Positions 25,612-34,770 are shown, counted from the first letter of the stretch. The stretch is DNA of 64,000 nucleotides from Streptomyces sp. NBC_00273 (GCF_036178145.1 NZ_CP108067.1:7647001-7711000), one strand, 5' to 3'. Program-made: numbers and translations. Notes: generated from the letters alone by a model not told the origin.

Positions 25612-27338
25612 CGCGGACCCCCCGACCGCTCCCCGGCCACGACCTCCGGCAGGTGCAGCCGGGCCAGGGTGGCCGCCGTCCCCGCCGGAATCCGCGATCG
25701 GGTGGCCAGCGACACCGCCACCATCGTCAGGAAACCGAGCGGCACCGACCACGCCGCCGGCCACGCGAGCAGCGTGTGCGTCCAGCCCGGCGGCGCCAGA
25801 TCGGCCCGGGTCGCCAGCACCGCGCCCAGCGCCGCCCCGCCGCCCGTGACCAGCCCGGCCACCGCACCCGGCGGGGTCAGCCCGCGCCACCAGATGCCCA
25901 GCACCAACAGCGGACAGAACGAGGACGCCGACACGGCGAAGGCCAGACCCACCGCGTCCGCCACCGGCACCTGCGTCGCCGCCACGCTCCCGGCCAACGG
26001 CACCAGGATCGCCACGACCGCCGCCGAGCGGAAGCTGCGCACCCCGCGCGCCGGCAGCACGTCCTGGTGCAGCACCCCCGCCACCGCCATGGTCAGCCCC
26101 GAGGCCGTCGACAGGAACGCCGCGAACGCACCCCCGGCCAGCAGCGCCCCCAGCAGATCGCCGAGCACCCCGCCGAGCATCCGCCCGGGCAGCACCAGCA
26201 CCGCCGCGTCCGCGTCGCCGGTCAGGGCGAGCTCCGGGGTGTAGATCCGGCCCAGCGCCCCGTACACCGGCGGCAGCAGGTAGAAGACGCCGACCAGCGC
26301 GAGCACGACCAGCGTGGTGCGCCGCGCGGTCCGCCCGTCGGGGCTCGTGTAGAACCGCACCGCGACGTGCGGCAGGCCCATCGTGCCGAGGAACGTCGCC
26401 AGGATCAGCCCGTACGTGGCGTACAGCCGGTACTCGCGCAGCCCGCCGGACGTCGGCACCGACCAGGTGGACACACCGGGCCGCGCCTCGGCCCGGGTGT
26501 CGGGAACGGGCGCGCCGGGGGCGAACTCCAGCCGCGCGCGGGCCCGTACGGCATGCTCACCGGCGGCCAGGGTCACCGGCACCGACACGTAGCCGCGCCC
26601 GTCCACCTGCCCGGTCACCGTCACCGTCAGCGGATGGGCCACCGACAGCCGCACGTCCTGCGCGACCGTCACCGAGGTGTGCTCCCGAAACACGGCCGGT
26701 GCGTCGAAGGTGGCCCGCGGCGCGCCGTCCCCGGCCCACGCCGCGATCAGGAAGAAGGCCGGCACCAGCAGGGCCGTGAGCTTCAGCCAGTACTGGAAGG
26801 CCTGGACGAAGGTCACCGAACGCATCCCGCCGCACGCCACCGCCACCGTCACCACGAAGGCGACGACCAGCCCACCGACCCAGTGCGGGGCCCCGGTCAG
26901 GATCCCCAGCGTCAGCCCGGCCCCCTGCAACTGCGGCAGCAGGTACAGCCAGCCGACCCCGACCACGAACAGCACCGCGATCCGGCGCACCACCAGCGAC
27001 TCCAGCCGCGCCTCGGCGAAGTCGGGCAGCGTGTACGCGCCCGAGCGGCGCAGCGGGGCCGCGACCAGCACGAGCAGCACCACGTACCCGGCGGTGTAAC
27101 CCACCGGGTACCAGAGCATCTCGGGCCCCTGGAGCAGCACCAGCCCCGCCACCCCGAGGAACGACGCGGCGGACAGGTACTCGCCGCTGATGGCCGCCGC
27201 GTTCAGGCGGGGCCCCACCGTGCGCGAGGCGACGTAGAAGTCGGACGTGGTCCGGGACATCCGCAGGCCCAGCGCGCCGACCAGAACCGTGACCAGGACG
27301 ACGACGGCGACCGCGGTCAGCGCGTACGTCTGGTTCAC
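25608..27338 (-). CDS. sodium:solute symporter, acetate/monocarboxylate (ActP/MctC) type
   Basis: 576 residues with about 13 hydrophobic segments. SRTTSDFYVASRTVGPRLNA and ISGEYLSAASFLGVAGL are characteristic of the cation/acetate symporter branch of the SSS family. A hydrophilic insertion (about residues 210-300, beta-rich, VTVTGQVDGRGYVSVPVT) sits in an extracytoplasmic loop and is shared with long actinobacterial ActP-like proteins. Probable substrates are acetate, pyruvate or propionate, taken up with sodium. The kinase gene downstream overlaps it and the regulator gene lies upstream, an arrangement that suggests substrate-induced uptake. Confidence 0.9.
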   Translation of the reverse strand: MNQTYALTAVAVVVLVTVLVGALGLRMSRTTSDFYVASRTVGPRLNAAAISGEYLSAASFLGVAGLVLLQGPEMLWYPVGYTAGYVVLLVLVAAPLRRSGAYTLPDFAEARLESLVVRRIAVLFVVGVGWLYLLPQLQGAGLTLGILTGAPHWVGGLVVAFVVTVAVACGGMRSVTFVQAFQYWLKLTALLVPAFFLIAAWAGDGAPRATFDAPAVFREHTSVTVAQDVRLSVAHPLTVTVTGQVDGRGYVSVPVTLAAGEHAVRARARLEFAPGAPVPDTRAEARPGVSTWSVPTSGGLREYRLYATYGLILATFLGTMGLPHVAVRFYTSPDGRTARRTTLVVLALVGVFYLLPPVYGALGRIYTPELALTGDADAAVLVLPGRMLGGVLGDLLGALLAGGAFAAFLSTASGLTMAVAGVLHQDVLPARGVRSFRSAAVVAILVPLAGSVAATQVPVADAVGLAFAVSASSFCPLLVLGIWWRGLTPPGAVAGLVTGGGAALGAVLATRADLAPPGWTHTLLAWPAAWSVPLGFLTMVAVSLATRSRIPAGTAATLARLHLPEVVAGERSGGPR

Positions 27339-27454
27339 CGGGCGGTCCTTCGGCTGGGGAGGGGTGTCCGGAGTCTACGCACGCCCCCTGACCGGGCGAC
27401 AGGCTCGATTCGGACCCACCGGAGTCGTCGGATCCGCCCGCCCGGACGACCCCG

Positions 27455-27730
27455 TCAGAGCGCCGGGTCGCGGTGCTCCGCGCAGTCCCGCAGGGCGATC
27501 TCCAGCTCCACGTACGACTCCTCCGCACGCCGGAACGCCAGCGTCAGGGCCGCCTCCGCACGCGGCGGAACCTGCTCTCGGACCCCTTCGCGGGCCTCGT
27601 ACAGGATGTCGGCCCAGCGGGCGGCCGCACTGCGCAACCGGGCCAGCAGCGCCTCGGCCTCGGCGGGCCCGGCCGGCCGGGCCCGGGGCAGCGCGCTCAG
27701 GGTGTCGACCAGCGCCTGGATCTCGGACAT
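27455..27730 (-). CDS. small conserved-looking protein of unknown function
   Basis: 91 residues, largely helical and charged (ALLARLRSAAARWADIL, AALTLAFRRAEESYVELEIAL), with no membrane segment or signal. A GGGAGGAG ribosome site five bases before the ATG and normal codon bias support it as a real gene. It lies between the LytTR regulator and the symporter, in the same direction. I do not recognise the family. Confidence 0.65.
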   Translation of the reverse strand: MSEIQALVDTLSALPRARPAGPAEAEALLARLRSAAARWADILYEAREGVREQVPPRAEAALTLAFRRAEESYVELEIALRDCAEHRDPAL

Positions 27731-27952
27731 CGTGCTCCTCCCGCGCCGGAAGATCCACGATACGAGAGGGGCGACGGCACCGAGGGCCGATCGGGCGGCG
27801 GTGCGGCCGACGGCTCCGGCGGATCGCCGTACGCCCCTCCCGGCGCGACGAACGGCGCGAGCGAGCGCCGGACGGTCGGGCCCGAACCGCCCGACGGCGA
27901 CCAGACGACGACCGGGGAGCCACCGGGGGGGGCGCGGCGGGAACGGCCGGAT

Positions 27953-28792
27953 TCAGCCGGTCGCCTGCCGCATCAGCAGATCCCGCAGCTCCCGCGCGTG
28001 CCTGCGGCTCACCTGCAGCTCCGCCGCCCCCACCCGGACACTGGTGGTCCCGGCCTCCAGCCGAAGCTCGTCGATCCGCGCCAGCGCCACCAGATGGCGG
28101 CGGTGGATCCGTACGAACCCGCGCGCCGCCCAGCGCTCCTCCAGCGTGGACACGGGGATCCGGACCAGGTGGCTGCCCTCGTCGGTGTGCAGGCGGGCGT
28201 AGTCGCCCTGCGCCTCGACGTAGGAGATGTCCGCGATCGCCACGAACCGGGTGACCCCGCCCAGTTCGACGGCGATCTGGTCCGGCGTGCGGTCGGTGAC
28301 CGTGACCTCGGCCACCGGCCGGCGCGGCGCCGGCACGGCCGGGGCGCCCGCCACCGGCGCGTCGGCGCCCGCCAGCGCGGCCACCGGGACCTCTTCGGAC
28401 CGGCCCAGCTGCTCGCAGGCCCGCCGGACGGCCTCGGCCAGCCGCTCCGGGCGCACGGGCTTGAGCACGTAGTCCACGGCCTTCAGGTCGAAGGCCTGTA
28501 CGGCGAAACCCTCGTGGGCGGTGACGAACACGATCAGCGGCGGCCGCGCGAACCCGGCCAGCAGCCGCGCGACGTCCAGTCCGGTCAGCCCGGCCATGTG
28601 GATGTCCAGGAACACCACGTCGATGCCGTCGGCCCCGTCCGGGCCGGACTCCAGGGCCCGGGTCACCCGGCGCAGGGCCTCGGTGGCGTCCGAGGCACCC
28701 TCCGCACTGCGCACCCGGGGGTCCGAGCGCAGCAGGTAGAGGAGTTCCTCCAGGAGCGGCTTCTCGTCGTCGACGGCCAATACGCGCAGCAT
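27953..28792 (-). CDS. LytTR-type response regulator
   Basis: 279 residues. The receiver domain (1-125) has VLAVDDEKPLLEELLYLL at the acidic pocket, phospho-Asp in VVFLDIHMAGL, and KPVRPERL with the conserved Lys. A 55-residue Ala/Pro linker follows, then a LytTR DNA-binding domain (about 175-275) with SYVEAQGDYARLHT and VRIHRRHLVAL. It is the partner of the LytS-type kinase and probably controls the symporter operon. It is the first gene of that transcription unit, starting at the ATG in CCGCATGCTGCGC. Confidence 0.9.
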   Translation of the reverse strand: MLRVLAVDDEKPLLEELLYLLRSDPRVRSAEGASDATEALRRVTRALESGPDGADGIDVVFLDIHMAGLTGLDVARLLAGFARPPLIVFVTAHEGFAVQAFDLKAVDYVLKPVRPERLAEAVRRACEQLGRSEEVPVAALAGADAPVAGAPAVPAPRRPVAEVTVTDRTPDQIAVELGGVTRFVAIADISYVEAQGDYARLHTDEGSHLVRIPVSTLEERWAARGFVRIHRRHLVALARIDELRLEAGTTSVRVGAAELQVSRRHARELRDLLMRQATG

Positions 28793-28839
28793 GCGGCCGA
28801 GTCTAGAGAGGACCGGGCCCGGGCGGAACGGGAAAAGGG

Positions 28840-28880
28840 GCGCGGCCCCCGCCCAGGGGGGAGGTGGGCGAGGGCCGCGC
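28840..28880 (-). terminator. terminator of the lipoprotein gene
   Basis: The arms GCGCGGCCCCCGCCC and GGGCGAGGGCCGCGC pair with a 2-nt internal mismatch. The hairpin lies 50 nt past the lipoprotein stop and before the LytTR gene. The remainder of this 140-nt gap is G-rich and featureless. Confidence 0.7.
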
Positions 28881-28933
28881 GAACGGGGTGGGGGGAGGGA
28901 GGGGATCGACGGGAGGTGGGGAAGGGACAGGGG

Positions 28934-29977
28934 CTACTGGACGGTGATGAGCTTGCCGTCGGGGGACACGGCGTACCAGGTGCCGCCCACGCCCTGGCCG
29001 TTGACGTCGCCGGGCTTCTTGTCACCGCTGAAGGTGTAGACGGGCCAGCAGTCGACGCTCTGCTGCTTCTGGCCGTCCGGGCGGTTGAGCACCGTGTAGT
29101 TCTTCTCGACGATCCCCTTGTCCTTGGCCTTCTCCACCGGCGCGACGACCGGCCACTTGGTCAGGCAGTCGCCCACGCACTTGGAGGTCATCGGCCACTG
29201 GGTGTCCGGCTTGAACCGGTAGACGGTCATGCCCTTGCCGTCGACGATGTGGTCGCCCAGCTTGGGGTCCTTGGCCACCGACAGCTTCCCGTCGGCCTCG
29301 GCTGCGCCGCCCGCGGCCGGAGGCGCCGCTTCGGCGGGCGGTGCGGACTTGGCGGGCGGTGCGGACTCGGCGGGCGCCCCCTCGGCCGGTGTGGCCTTCG
29401 CGGCCTTCTTGCCGTCCGCCGCGAGGCCGAACCAGACGCCGCCCACGCCCTGCCCGTTGACGTCGCCCGCCTTGGTGTCCTTGCTGTAGCGGTAGGCGGG
29501 CCAGCCGCCCACCGTCAGTTGCTTGCTGCCGTCGGTGCGCACGACCTCGCCCAGCAGCGCCGGGTCCATGCCCGCGGCGGCGGTGGCATCGCCCGCGGCG
29601 ACCACCGGCCAGGTCTTCTCGCAGTCCCCGTCGCAGTTCGACTTCGGCGGCTTGGCCGTGTCCTTGTCGAAGCGGTAGAGGGTCATTCCGGCGCTGTCGG
29701 TGAGGACCGGCCCGACCTTGTCGTTGGAGGTGATCGCCAGCTGCCCGGCCGGCTTGGCGCCAGAGGCGCCCGCGGCGCCCGCAGCGCCGTCGGAGCCCGC
29801 AGCGCCGTCGGCGCCGTAGGCGGCGTCCGCGGCCTTCCCGGTGTCCTGGGCGGCAGCGGCGGCCCCGACCGGCTTGGTCGTGTCCGCGGCCTTGTCGTCG
29901 GTGGGGCCGCAGGCCGTCGCCGCCAGAACGACTACGATCGCGGCCGCGGCCAGGGTGGTTCCGCGCTTGATGCCCAT
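28934..29977 (-). CDS. lipoprotein with two secreted-repeat (PF03640-like) domains
   Basis: 347 residues. The signal peptide ends in a lipobox (VVLAATAC), so the mature Cys would be lipid-anchored. Two similar modules follow, each with TLYRF or TVYRF, then CDGDCEKTWPVV or CVGDCLTKWPVV, and ending VNGQGVGGxW. The paired Cys in each WPV segment could form a disulfide or bind a ligand. The modules are joined by Ala/Pro/Glu-rich linkers, and an N-terminal Gly/Ala/Asp-rich stretch (GADGAAGSDGAAGAAGASGA) lies near the anchor. I recall Streptomyces homologues named SCO0930-family lipoproteins; the function is unknown. Confidence 0.85.
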   Translation of the reverse strand: MGIKRGTTLAAAAIVVVLAATACGPTDDKAADTTKPVGAAAAAQDTGKAADAAYGADGAAGSDGAAGAAGASGAKPAGQLAITSNDKVGPVLTDSAGMTLYRFDKDTAKPPKSNCDGDCEKTWPVVAAGDATAAAGMDPALLGEVVRTDGSKQLTVGGWPAYRYSKDTKAGDVNGQGVGGVWFGLAADGKKAAKATPAEGAPAESAPPAKSAPPAEAAPPAAGGAAEADGKLSVAKDPKLGDHIVDGKGMTVYRFKPDTQWPMTSKCVGDCLTKWPVVAPVEKAKDKGIVEKNYTVLNRPDGQKQQSVDCWPVYTFSGDKKPGDVNGQGVGGTWYAVSPDGKLITVQ

Positions 29978-30095
29978 CTTGATCTCTCCCACTCGTGGTG
30001 TCCTTCGCGTCCGCCACCGTGATGGCGTCAACTCTGCCCAGGACACGCCGCGGTGGGAGGGATCTGTTCAACTCGTCCGGTGTGGGCTGTTTCAC

Positions 30096-31199
30096 TCACC
30101 CCACGCCGAACCCGGAGCGCCGCAGGGCCGTGGCCACAGCGAGGCCGAGCACCTGGTGTCCGCCGTCATTGGGGTGCAACCCGTCCGCCAGGTGTTCGGG
30201 ACCGAGCAGGTCCCGGCCCGGTAGCACGGCGAGCCGGTCGTCCCCCGCGGCCATCCGGTCCCGGGCGGCACGCTCCATCGCGTCCCGCAGGGCACCGAGG
30301 GTGGCACCGAGCTTGTTCGGGGTGCGTTCGGCGTCGGGCCGCAGGACGGGGGAGACCAGCAGGATCGGGGTCCGCGGGTGCCCCTGGCGGACCAGTTCGA
30401 GGAACGCGCGCGTGGTCTCGTACAGCAGGGGAGCCGAAAAGGGCACCCGGGACCAGCAGTTGGTGCCGAAGGCGAGCGTGAGGACGTCGGCGGGCAGGCC
30501 CGCGAGCTGCTCGGCGGTGGTCAGCTCACCGCGCGCGGCGCCCGCGTAGCCGAGGTTGATGGTGTCCCAGCCGAGCGCCCGGCCGGTGACGGCGGGCCAG
30601 CCGTGCGCGGGGCGGGTGGACCACCAGCCCTCGGTGATGGAGTCGCCGTGGACCACCCAGCGCGGGGCGGGCGGTGCCGGGGCGAGCGGGCCGCCGATCC
30701 CGCGCAGCCCGAGGATCAGCGGGGACTGGGTCTCGGGCGGGTGGATGGTGAAGGGACCGGTGCCGCCGCCCAGGTCGATCCGTACGACGGCCTCCGCGGC
30801 CGGTTCGGTGAACACCTCGGTGACCACCCCGTGCCGGTCCCACAGCGCGAAGCCGTGCGCGAGGTCGCGCAGCGCGTCGGTGGGGCCGGGCACGGTCGCC
30901 CGGTAGCGGACCTCCACCGAGCGCGCGGTCTCGGTGGTGAACTCCAGCCGGACGCCGATGGGCAGCGTGGAGCGCTCGCCGGTGTCCCACGGCAGCCGCA
31001 TGGTGTCGGCCGGATCGGCGCGGACCGGCCGCCCCCGGTCCAGCCAGGCGACCCCGCGCAGGAAGGGCAGCGCGTCCTGCCAGGGCGCCGGCTCGTCGGG
31101 GTGGCGCTGCGGCCCTGCCGACCACGTCGGTCCCCTCGACCCGGTCGACAGTCCCGGTCCGTCCAGCCCTGCTGGCCCTGCTGGTCCCTCTGGTATCAC
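30096..31199 (-). CDS. SGNH/GDSL-type hydrolase
   Basis: 367 residues. Block I is VVHGDSITEGW with the nucleophile Ser, block III is LAFGTNCWSRV (Asn), and block V is DGLHPNDGGHQVLG with the Asp/His pair. The N-terminal 170 residues are a beta-rich extra domain, as in two-domain acetylxylan or carbohydrate esterases. No signal peptide is visible; the first residues are Gly/Pro-rich (GPAGPAGLDGPG). The GTG start overlaps the stop of a decayed SDR gene by 4 nt, which supports this start and shows an old operon. The substrate is unknown. Confidence 0.85.
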   Translation of the reverse strand: MIPEGPAGPAGLDGPGLSTGSRGPTWSAGPQRHPDEPAPWQDALPFLRGVAWLDRGRPVRADPADTMRLPWDTGERSTLPIGVRLEFTTETARSVEVRYRATVPGPTDALRDLAHGFALWDRHGVVTEVFTEPAAEAVVRIDLGGGTGPFTIHPPETQSPLILGLRGIGGPLAPAPPAPRWVVHGDSITEGWWSTRPAHGWPAVTGRALGWDTINLGYAGAARGELTTAEQLAGLPADVLTLAFGTNCWSRVPFSAPLLYETTRAFLELVRQGHPRTPILLVSPVLRPDAERTPNKLGATLGALRDAMERAARDRMAAGDDRLAVLPGRDLLGPEHLADGLHPNDGGHQVLGLAVATALRRSGFGVG

Positions 31200-31530
31200 C
31201 GGTCGCCTCCGATCGTCGGGTACGGGAACCTCACGCCGACCCCGCCGTCCACCACGACCGCCCGCCCCCGCGACGCACGAGGACGGAGGCGGGGCCGGGA
31301 CGTACGGTGCGGCCGCGCTGTCCGCGGTCTCGGCGACCCGGCCCGGCGGGGCGTTCTCCGCGTTGCGCCGCCGCCCCCGGTGCCCGGCGGGGCGGCGACC
31401 GCGGGGTCCGCACCACCCCCGCTGCCACCGCGTTCACCCGTACCCCGCTCGGGCCCGGTTCCACCGCCACGGAGGGGACCAATGCCATCGGGACGGCCCC
31501 GGCGGCCCGGCCGGGGCCCCGGCCGGGCCG
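31196..31530 (-). pseudogene. remnant of a short-chain dehydrogenase (SDR) gene
   Basis: Only the C-terminal half is recognisable, split over three frames. GPSGVRVNAVAAGVVRTP (SDR substrate-loop region) is in the first. PPGRVAETADSAAAPYVPAP in a second matches the usual P-GR-AE-ADIA segment. VVDGGVGVRFPYPTIGGD in a third, ending in TGA, is the family C-terminus. Small deletions or shifts at about 31370 and 31265 break the frame. The final stop still overlaps the SGNH hydrolase start as GTGA. The N-terminal NAD-binding half is not seen. Confidence 0.75.
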
Positions 31531-31636
31531 ATCTCCGTGGAGCACGTCCCGATCCACGGCGGCACGCTGCGGCAGATCTGACGAAGTGTCAAGGAACGGG
31601 GTTCGCGGCGACCTGCGCAGCGATCGATCATCCATA

Positions 31637-31692
31637 CGCAACAAACGACTGTCAGTGACCGATCCGCGCAATGATCGTGCGCCAATGTGCAA
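31637..31692 (+). promoter_or_regulatory. candidate Lrp/AsnC operator region ahead of the permease
   Basis: The region between the SDR remnant and the permease (31531-31880) holds no gene. It contains ACGCAACAAACG (from 31636), the palindrome GCGCA-N7-TGCGC (31666-31682) and TGTGCAAGG (31687-31695). The repeated [A/G]CGCAA element recurs ahead of davA. Lrp-family proteins favour such GCAA/TTGC half-sites, and one is encoded just downstream. The assignment is inferred. Confidence 0.4.
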
Positions 31693-31880
31693 GGATGGTC
31701 CATTACGGGCGGTATCACTCAGCTCGTAGGCTCACTCGCTGTACGTGGAGTGGCGCGGATCGCCTGCTCGGCGGTCCCCCATGAGCAGACCCTTCTTTCG
31801 ACGGGCCCTGCCCTGCTCCGGATCGTCGCGGTCGACGCCTCCCCTGACCTCCCCGATCCGCAGTGACAAGGAGTCCCCTC

Positions 31881-33371
31881 GTGCTCGACCACGGCCAGGC
31901 GCCACCGCTCGCTTCTGAGGCCCCCAAGCCCGTCAACCCGCTGCTCCGCCGCAAGCCGGTGGAGCAGTTGGTCTCCGAGGGCGGCCAGGGCGAGGGCGGC
32001 GCGCTCAAGCGTTCGCTCACGATGTGGCAGCTGACCATGATCAGCATCGGCGCGACCCTGGGCACCGGCATCTTCGTCGTCCTCGGCGAGGCCACCCCGA
32101 TCGCCGGCCCGGCCGTCTTCATCGCCTTCATCGTCGCGGGCCTGACCGCGCTCTTCTCGGCGCTCTCCTACGCCGAGCTCGCGGGCTCGATCCCCGTCTC
32201 GGGCTCCTCCTACTCCTACGCCTACGCCACCATGGGCGAGCTCATAGCCTGGGTCTGCGGCTGGTGCCTGGTCCTGGAGTACGGCGTCTCCGTCGCGGCC
32301 GTCGCCGTCGGCTGGGGCCAGTACCTCAACGAGCTGCTCGACGGCACCCTCGGCTTCACCATCCCGGAGGGCTTCTCCGCCCCGCTGGGCGAGGGCGGCT
32401 ACATCAACATGCCCGCCCTGGTCGTCGTCCTGCTCTGCATGGTCTTCCTGCTCCGCGGGGCCAAGGAGAGCGCCCGGATCAACTCGATCATGGTCGGCGT
32501 CAAGATCGTGACGCTGGCGGTCTTCATCGTCATCGGCTTCATGGGCATCAAGGCCGGGAACTACACCCCGCTGGCCCCGCTCGGCGTCACCGCCATCAGC
32601 ACCGCCGCATCGATGCTCTTCTTCTCGTACATCGGCTTCGACGCCGCCTCCACCGCCGGTGAGGAAGCCAAGAACCCGAAGAAGGACCTGCCCCGCGCGA
32701 TCATGCTCTCGCTGCTGATCGTCACCGTGATCTACTGCCTCGTCGCCCTGGTCGCCGTCGGCGCCATGCCGTGGCAGGAGTTCGAGGGCAGCGAGGCCGC
32801 CCTGGCCCAGATCATGGAGAACGTCACCGGACACTCCTTCTGGAGCGTCATCCTCGCCGCGGGCGCCGTCGTCGCCATCGCCAGCGTCGTCTTCGCCGTC
32901 CTCTACGGCCAGACCCGCATCCTCTTCGCCATGTCCCGCGACGGCCTGATGCCCAAGGCGTTCGCCAAGGTCGACGCGAAGACCGGCACGCCCCGCGTCA
33001 ACACGATCATCGTCTGCCTCTTCTGCGGACTGCTCGCCGCGTTCATCCCGCTGGGTGAACTGGCGAACGCCACCAGCATCGGCACGCTCTTCGCCTTCGG
33101 CCTGGTCAACGTGGCCGTCGTCATCCTGCGCTACACCCGCCCGGAGATGAACCGCACCTTCAAGGTCGCGCTCTTCCCGGTCACCCCGATCCTGGGCTTC
33201 ATCTTCTGCGCCTACCTCATGCTGGAGCTGCCCGGAATCACCTGGCTGTACTTCGGTGGCTGGATGGCCGTCGGGCTCGTGATCTACTTCTTCTACGGCA
33301 TGCGCCGCTCCAGCCTGGCCACTGTGGCCGCCCCGGCCGCCCCGGCCGAGGAGGTCGCTGAACAGAAGTGA
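31881..33371 (+). CDS. APC-family amino acid permease (cationic amino acid type), probable lysine uptake
   Basis: 496 residues with about 12 to 14 transmembrane segments. TMISIGATLGTGIFVVLGEA is the conserved first helix, and FFSYIGFDAASTAGEEAKNP is the consensus of the cationic amino acid transporter branch. The start is the GTG seven bases after AAGGAG, rather than a GTG 18 nt earlier. An Lrp/AsnC regulator gene follows by 10 nt, and the davA-davB lysine degradation genes lie 2 kb further on. Lysine is therefore the best guess for its substrate, by context only. Confidence 0.88.
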   Translation: MLDHGQAPPLASEAPKPVNPLLRRKPVEQLVSEGGQGEGGALKRSLTMWQLTMISIGATLGTGIFVVLGEATPIAGPAVFIAFIVAGLTALFSALSYAELAGSIPVSGSSYSYAYATMGELIAWVCGWCLVLEYGVSVAAVAVGWGQYLNELLDGTLGFTIPEGFSAPLGEGGYINMPALVVVLLCMVFLLRGAKESARINSIMVGVKIVTLAVFIVIGFMGIKAGNYTPLAPLGVTAISTAASMLFFSYIGFDAASTAGEEAKNPKKDLPRAIMLSLLIVTVIYCLVALVAVGAMPWQEFEGSEAALAQIMENVTGHSFWSVILAAGAVVAIASVVFAVLYGQTRILFAMSRDGLMPKAFAKVDAKTGTPRVNTIIVCLFCGLLAAFIPLGELANATSIGTLFAFGLVNVAVVILRYTRPEMNRTFKVALFPVTPILGFIFCAYLMLELPGITWLYFGGWMAVGLVIYFFYGMRRSSLATVAAPAAPAEEVAEQK

Positions 33372-33381
33372 TTCACCCCCC

Positions 33382-33837
33382 GTGCGACTGAACGATCTCG
33401 ACGAACGCATCGTGCACGCCCTCGCCGAAGACGCCCGCCGCTCCTACGCGGACATCGGCTCCGAGGTCGGGCTCTCCGCGCCCGCCGTCAAGCGGCGCGT
33501 GGACCGGCTACGCGCCGAAGGCGCCATCACCGGCTTCACCGTCCGCGTGGACCCGGCCGCCATGGGCTGGGAGACCGAGGGCTTCATCGAGATCTACTGT
33601 CGGCACAACACCTCGCCGGACGACATCCGGCGAGGACTGGAGAGGTACCCCGAGGTGGTGTCCGCGTCGACCGTCACCGGCGACGCGGACGCCCTCGTCC
33701 AGGTCTTCGCCTCCGACATGCGCCACTTCGAGCGGGTCCTGGAACGCATCGCGGGCGAGCCGTTCGTGGAACGCACCAAGTCGGTGCTCGTCCTCTCCCC
33801 GCTCCTGCGCCGCTTCACCTCCGGCGCGCCCGCCTAA
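33382..33837 (+). CDS. Lrp/AsnC family transcriptional regulator
   Basis: 151 residues. An N-terminal winged helix (LDERIVHALAEDARRSYADI then VGLSAPAVKRRVDRLRAEGAI) is followed by the RAM/AsnC ligand-binding domain (TGDADALVQVFASD). It belongs to the one-domain-pair feast/famine regulators that sense amino acids. Placed directly behind an amino acid permease and near davAB, it likely controls them in response to lysine or a related amino acid. Its GTG start is 10 nt after the permease stop. Confidence 0.92.
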   Translation: MRLNDLDERIVHALAEDARRSYADIGSEVGLSAPAVKRRVDRLRAEGAITGFTVRVDPAAMGWETEGFIEIYCRHNTSPDDIRRGLERYPEVVSASTVTGDADALVQVFASDMRHFERVLERIAGEPFVERTKSVLVLSPLLRRFTSGAPA

Positions 33838-33874
33838 CGCCTCCCGGCGAGGGCCGGGGGCGGGGCCGGGACGG

Positions 33875-34597
33875 TCAGGCGCCCGGAGTGCGCAGGCCCA
33901 GGAAGAGCGGGCTGCGGCGCAGGGCGAAGCCCATCGACTCGTAGAGCTGCACGGCCCCGGTGTTGGCCGCCGCCGCGTGCAGGAACGGGAGCTCCCCGCG
34001 CTCACGGACCGCAGCCGCCACCGCGCGTATCAGCCGGCCCGCCAGGCCCCGGCCCCGGTGGTCCGGGTGGGTGCACACCGCGCTGATCTCCGACCAGCCC
34101 GCCGGCCGCATCCGCTCCCCGGCCATCGCGACCAGCCGGCCCTCGTGCCGGATCCCGAGGTACGTGCCCAGCTCGACCGTCCGGTCCAGGAGCGGGCCCG
34201 GCTTGGTCAGCGCCACCAGCTCCAGCATCTCCGGTACGTCACCGAGCCCCAGCACCACCGCCTCCGGCGCCTCCTCGGCCCGTACCGCCCGCCCGTCCAG
34301 CTGCACCCCCGGAACCGTCACCAGCGTTTGCCACCCCGGCGGCGGGGTCAGCAGCCCGGTCACCCAGACCTCCTGCCCGGGGCCGGCCAGCGCGGCAAGA
34401 TCCGCCCACGCCCGCGGGTCCTGCGGATCGGCGAGCGCCGAGAACGGGGACGTGTCCAGCGTGTAGCGGGCCGCCAGACCGGCGGGCCCGAACTCGGCGA
34501 AACCGCCGTGCGGCCCGGTCAGCGCGGCCCAGACCGGATTGTCGAGTACCTCGTCGAGCACTTCACTGCCGCACAGCGTGCCGCTCTCGGGGGACAT
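33875..34597 (-). CDS. GNAT family N-acetyltransferase
   Basis: 240 residues. The C-terminal GNAT fold shows ISAVCTHPDHRGRGLAGRLI (motif A, acetyl-CoA pyrophosphate loop RGRGLA) and FLHAAAANTGAVQLYESMGF (motif B). The N-terminal 100 residues are unlike the core, as in FR47-like members. I chose the ATG of MSPESGTL, with a GAGGAG site upstream, over an in-frame ATG 96 nt earlier. The substrate is unknown. It converges on the Lrp gene. Confidence 0.85.
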   Translation of the reverse strand: MSPESGTLCGSEVLDEVLDNPVWAALTGPHGGFAEFGPAGLAARYTLDTSPFSALADPQDPRAWADLAALAGPGQEVWVTGLLTPPPGWQTLVTVPGVQLDGRAVRAEEAPEAVVLGLGDVPEMLELVALTKPGPLLDRTVELGTYLGIRHEGRLVAMAGERMRPAGWSEISAVCTHPDHRGRGLAGRLIRAVAAAVRERGELPFLHAAAANTGAVQLYESMGFALRRSPLFLGLRTPGA

Positions 34598-34770
34598 GGG
34601 TGCAGGACTCCTCAAGTGGGGCGACGACGTCCGGCTGGTGACCGCCTTCTTGACGGCCCCGGGCGCCGCCACGAGACTTCGGTGGACGGCCATGACGGAC
34701 AGCGCCCGCCACCGGAAGCCTAACCAGCACCGGTCGGGGGCGGCCGAGGACAGGACGGGGGTGGGCGGCG

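Noticed and set aside
31540..31581. Plus-strand peptide VEHVPIHGGTLRQI resembling a C-methyltransferase C-terminus
   Set aside because: Only about 14 residues, no upstream support, and it adjoins the better-supported SDR remnant on the other strand; probably chance.
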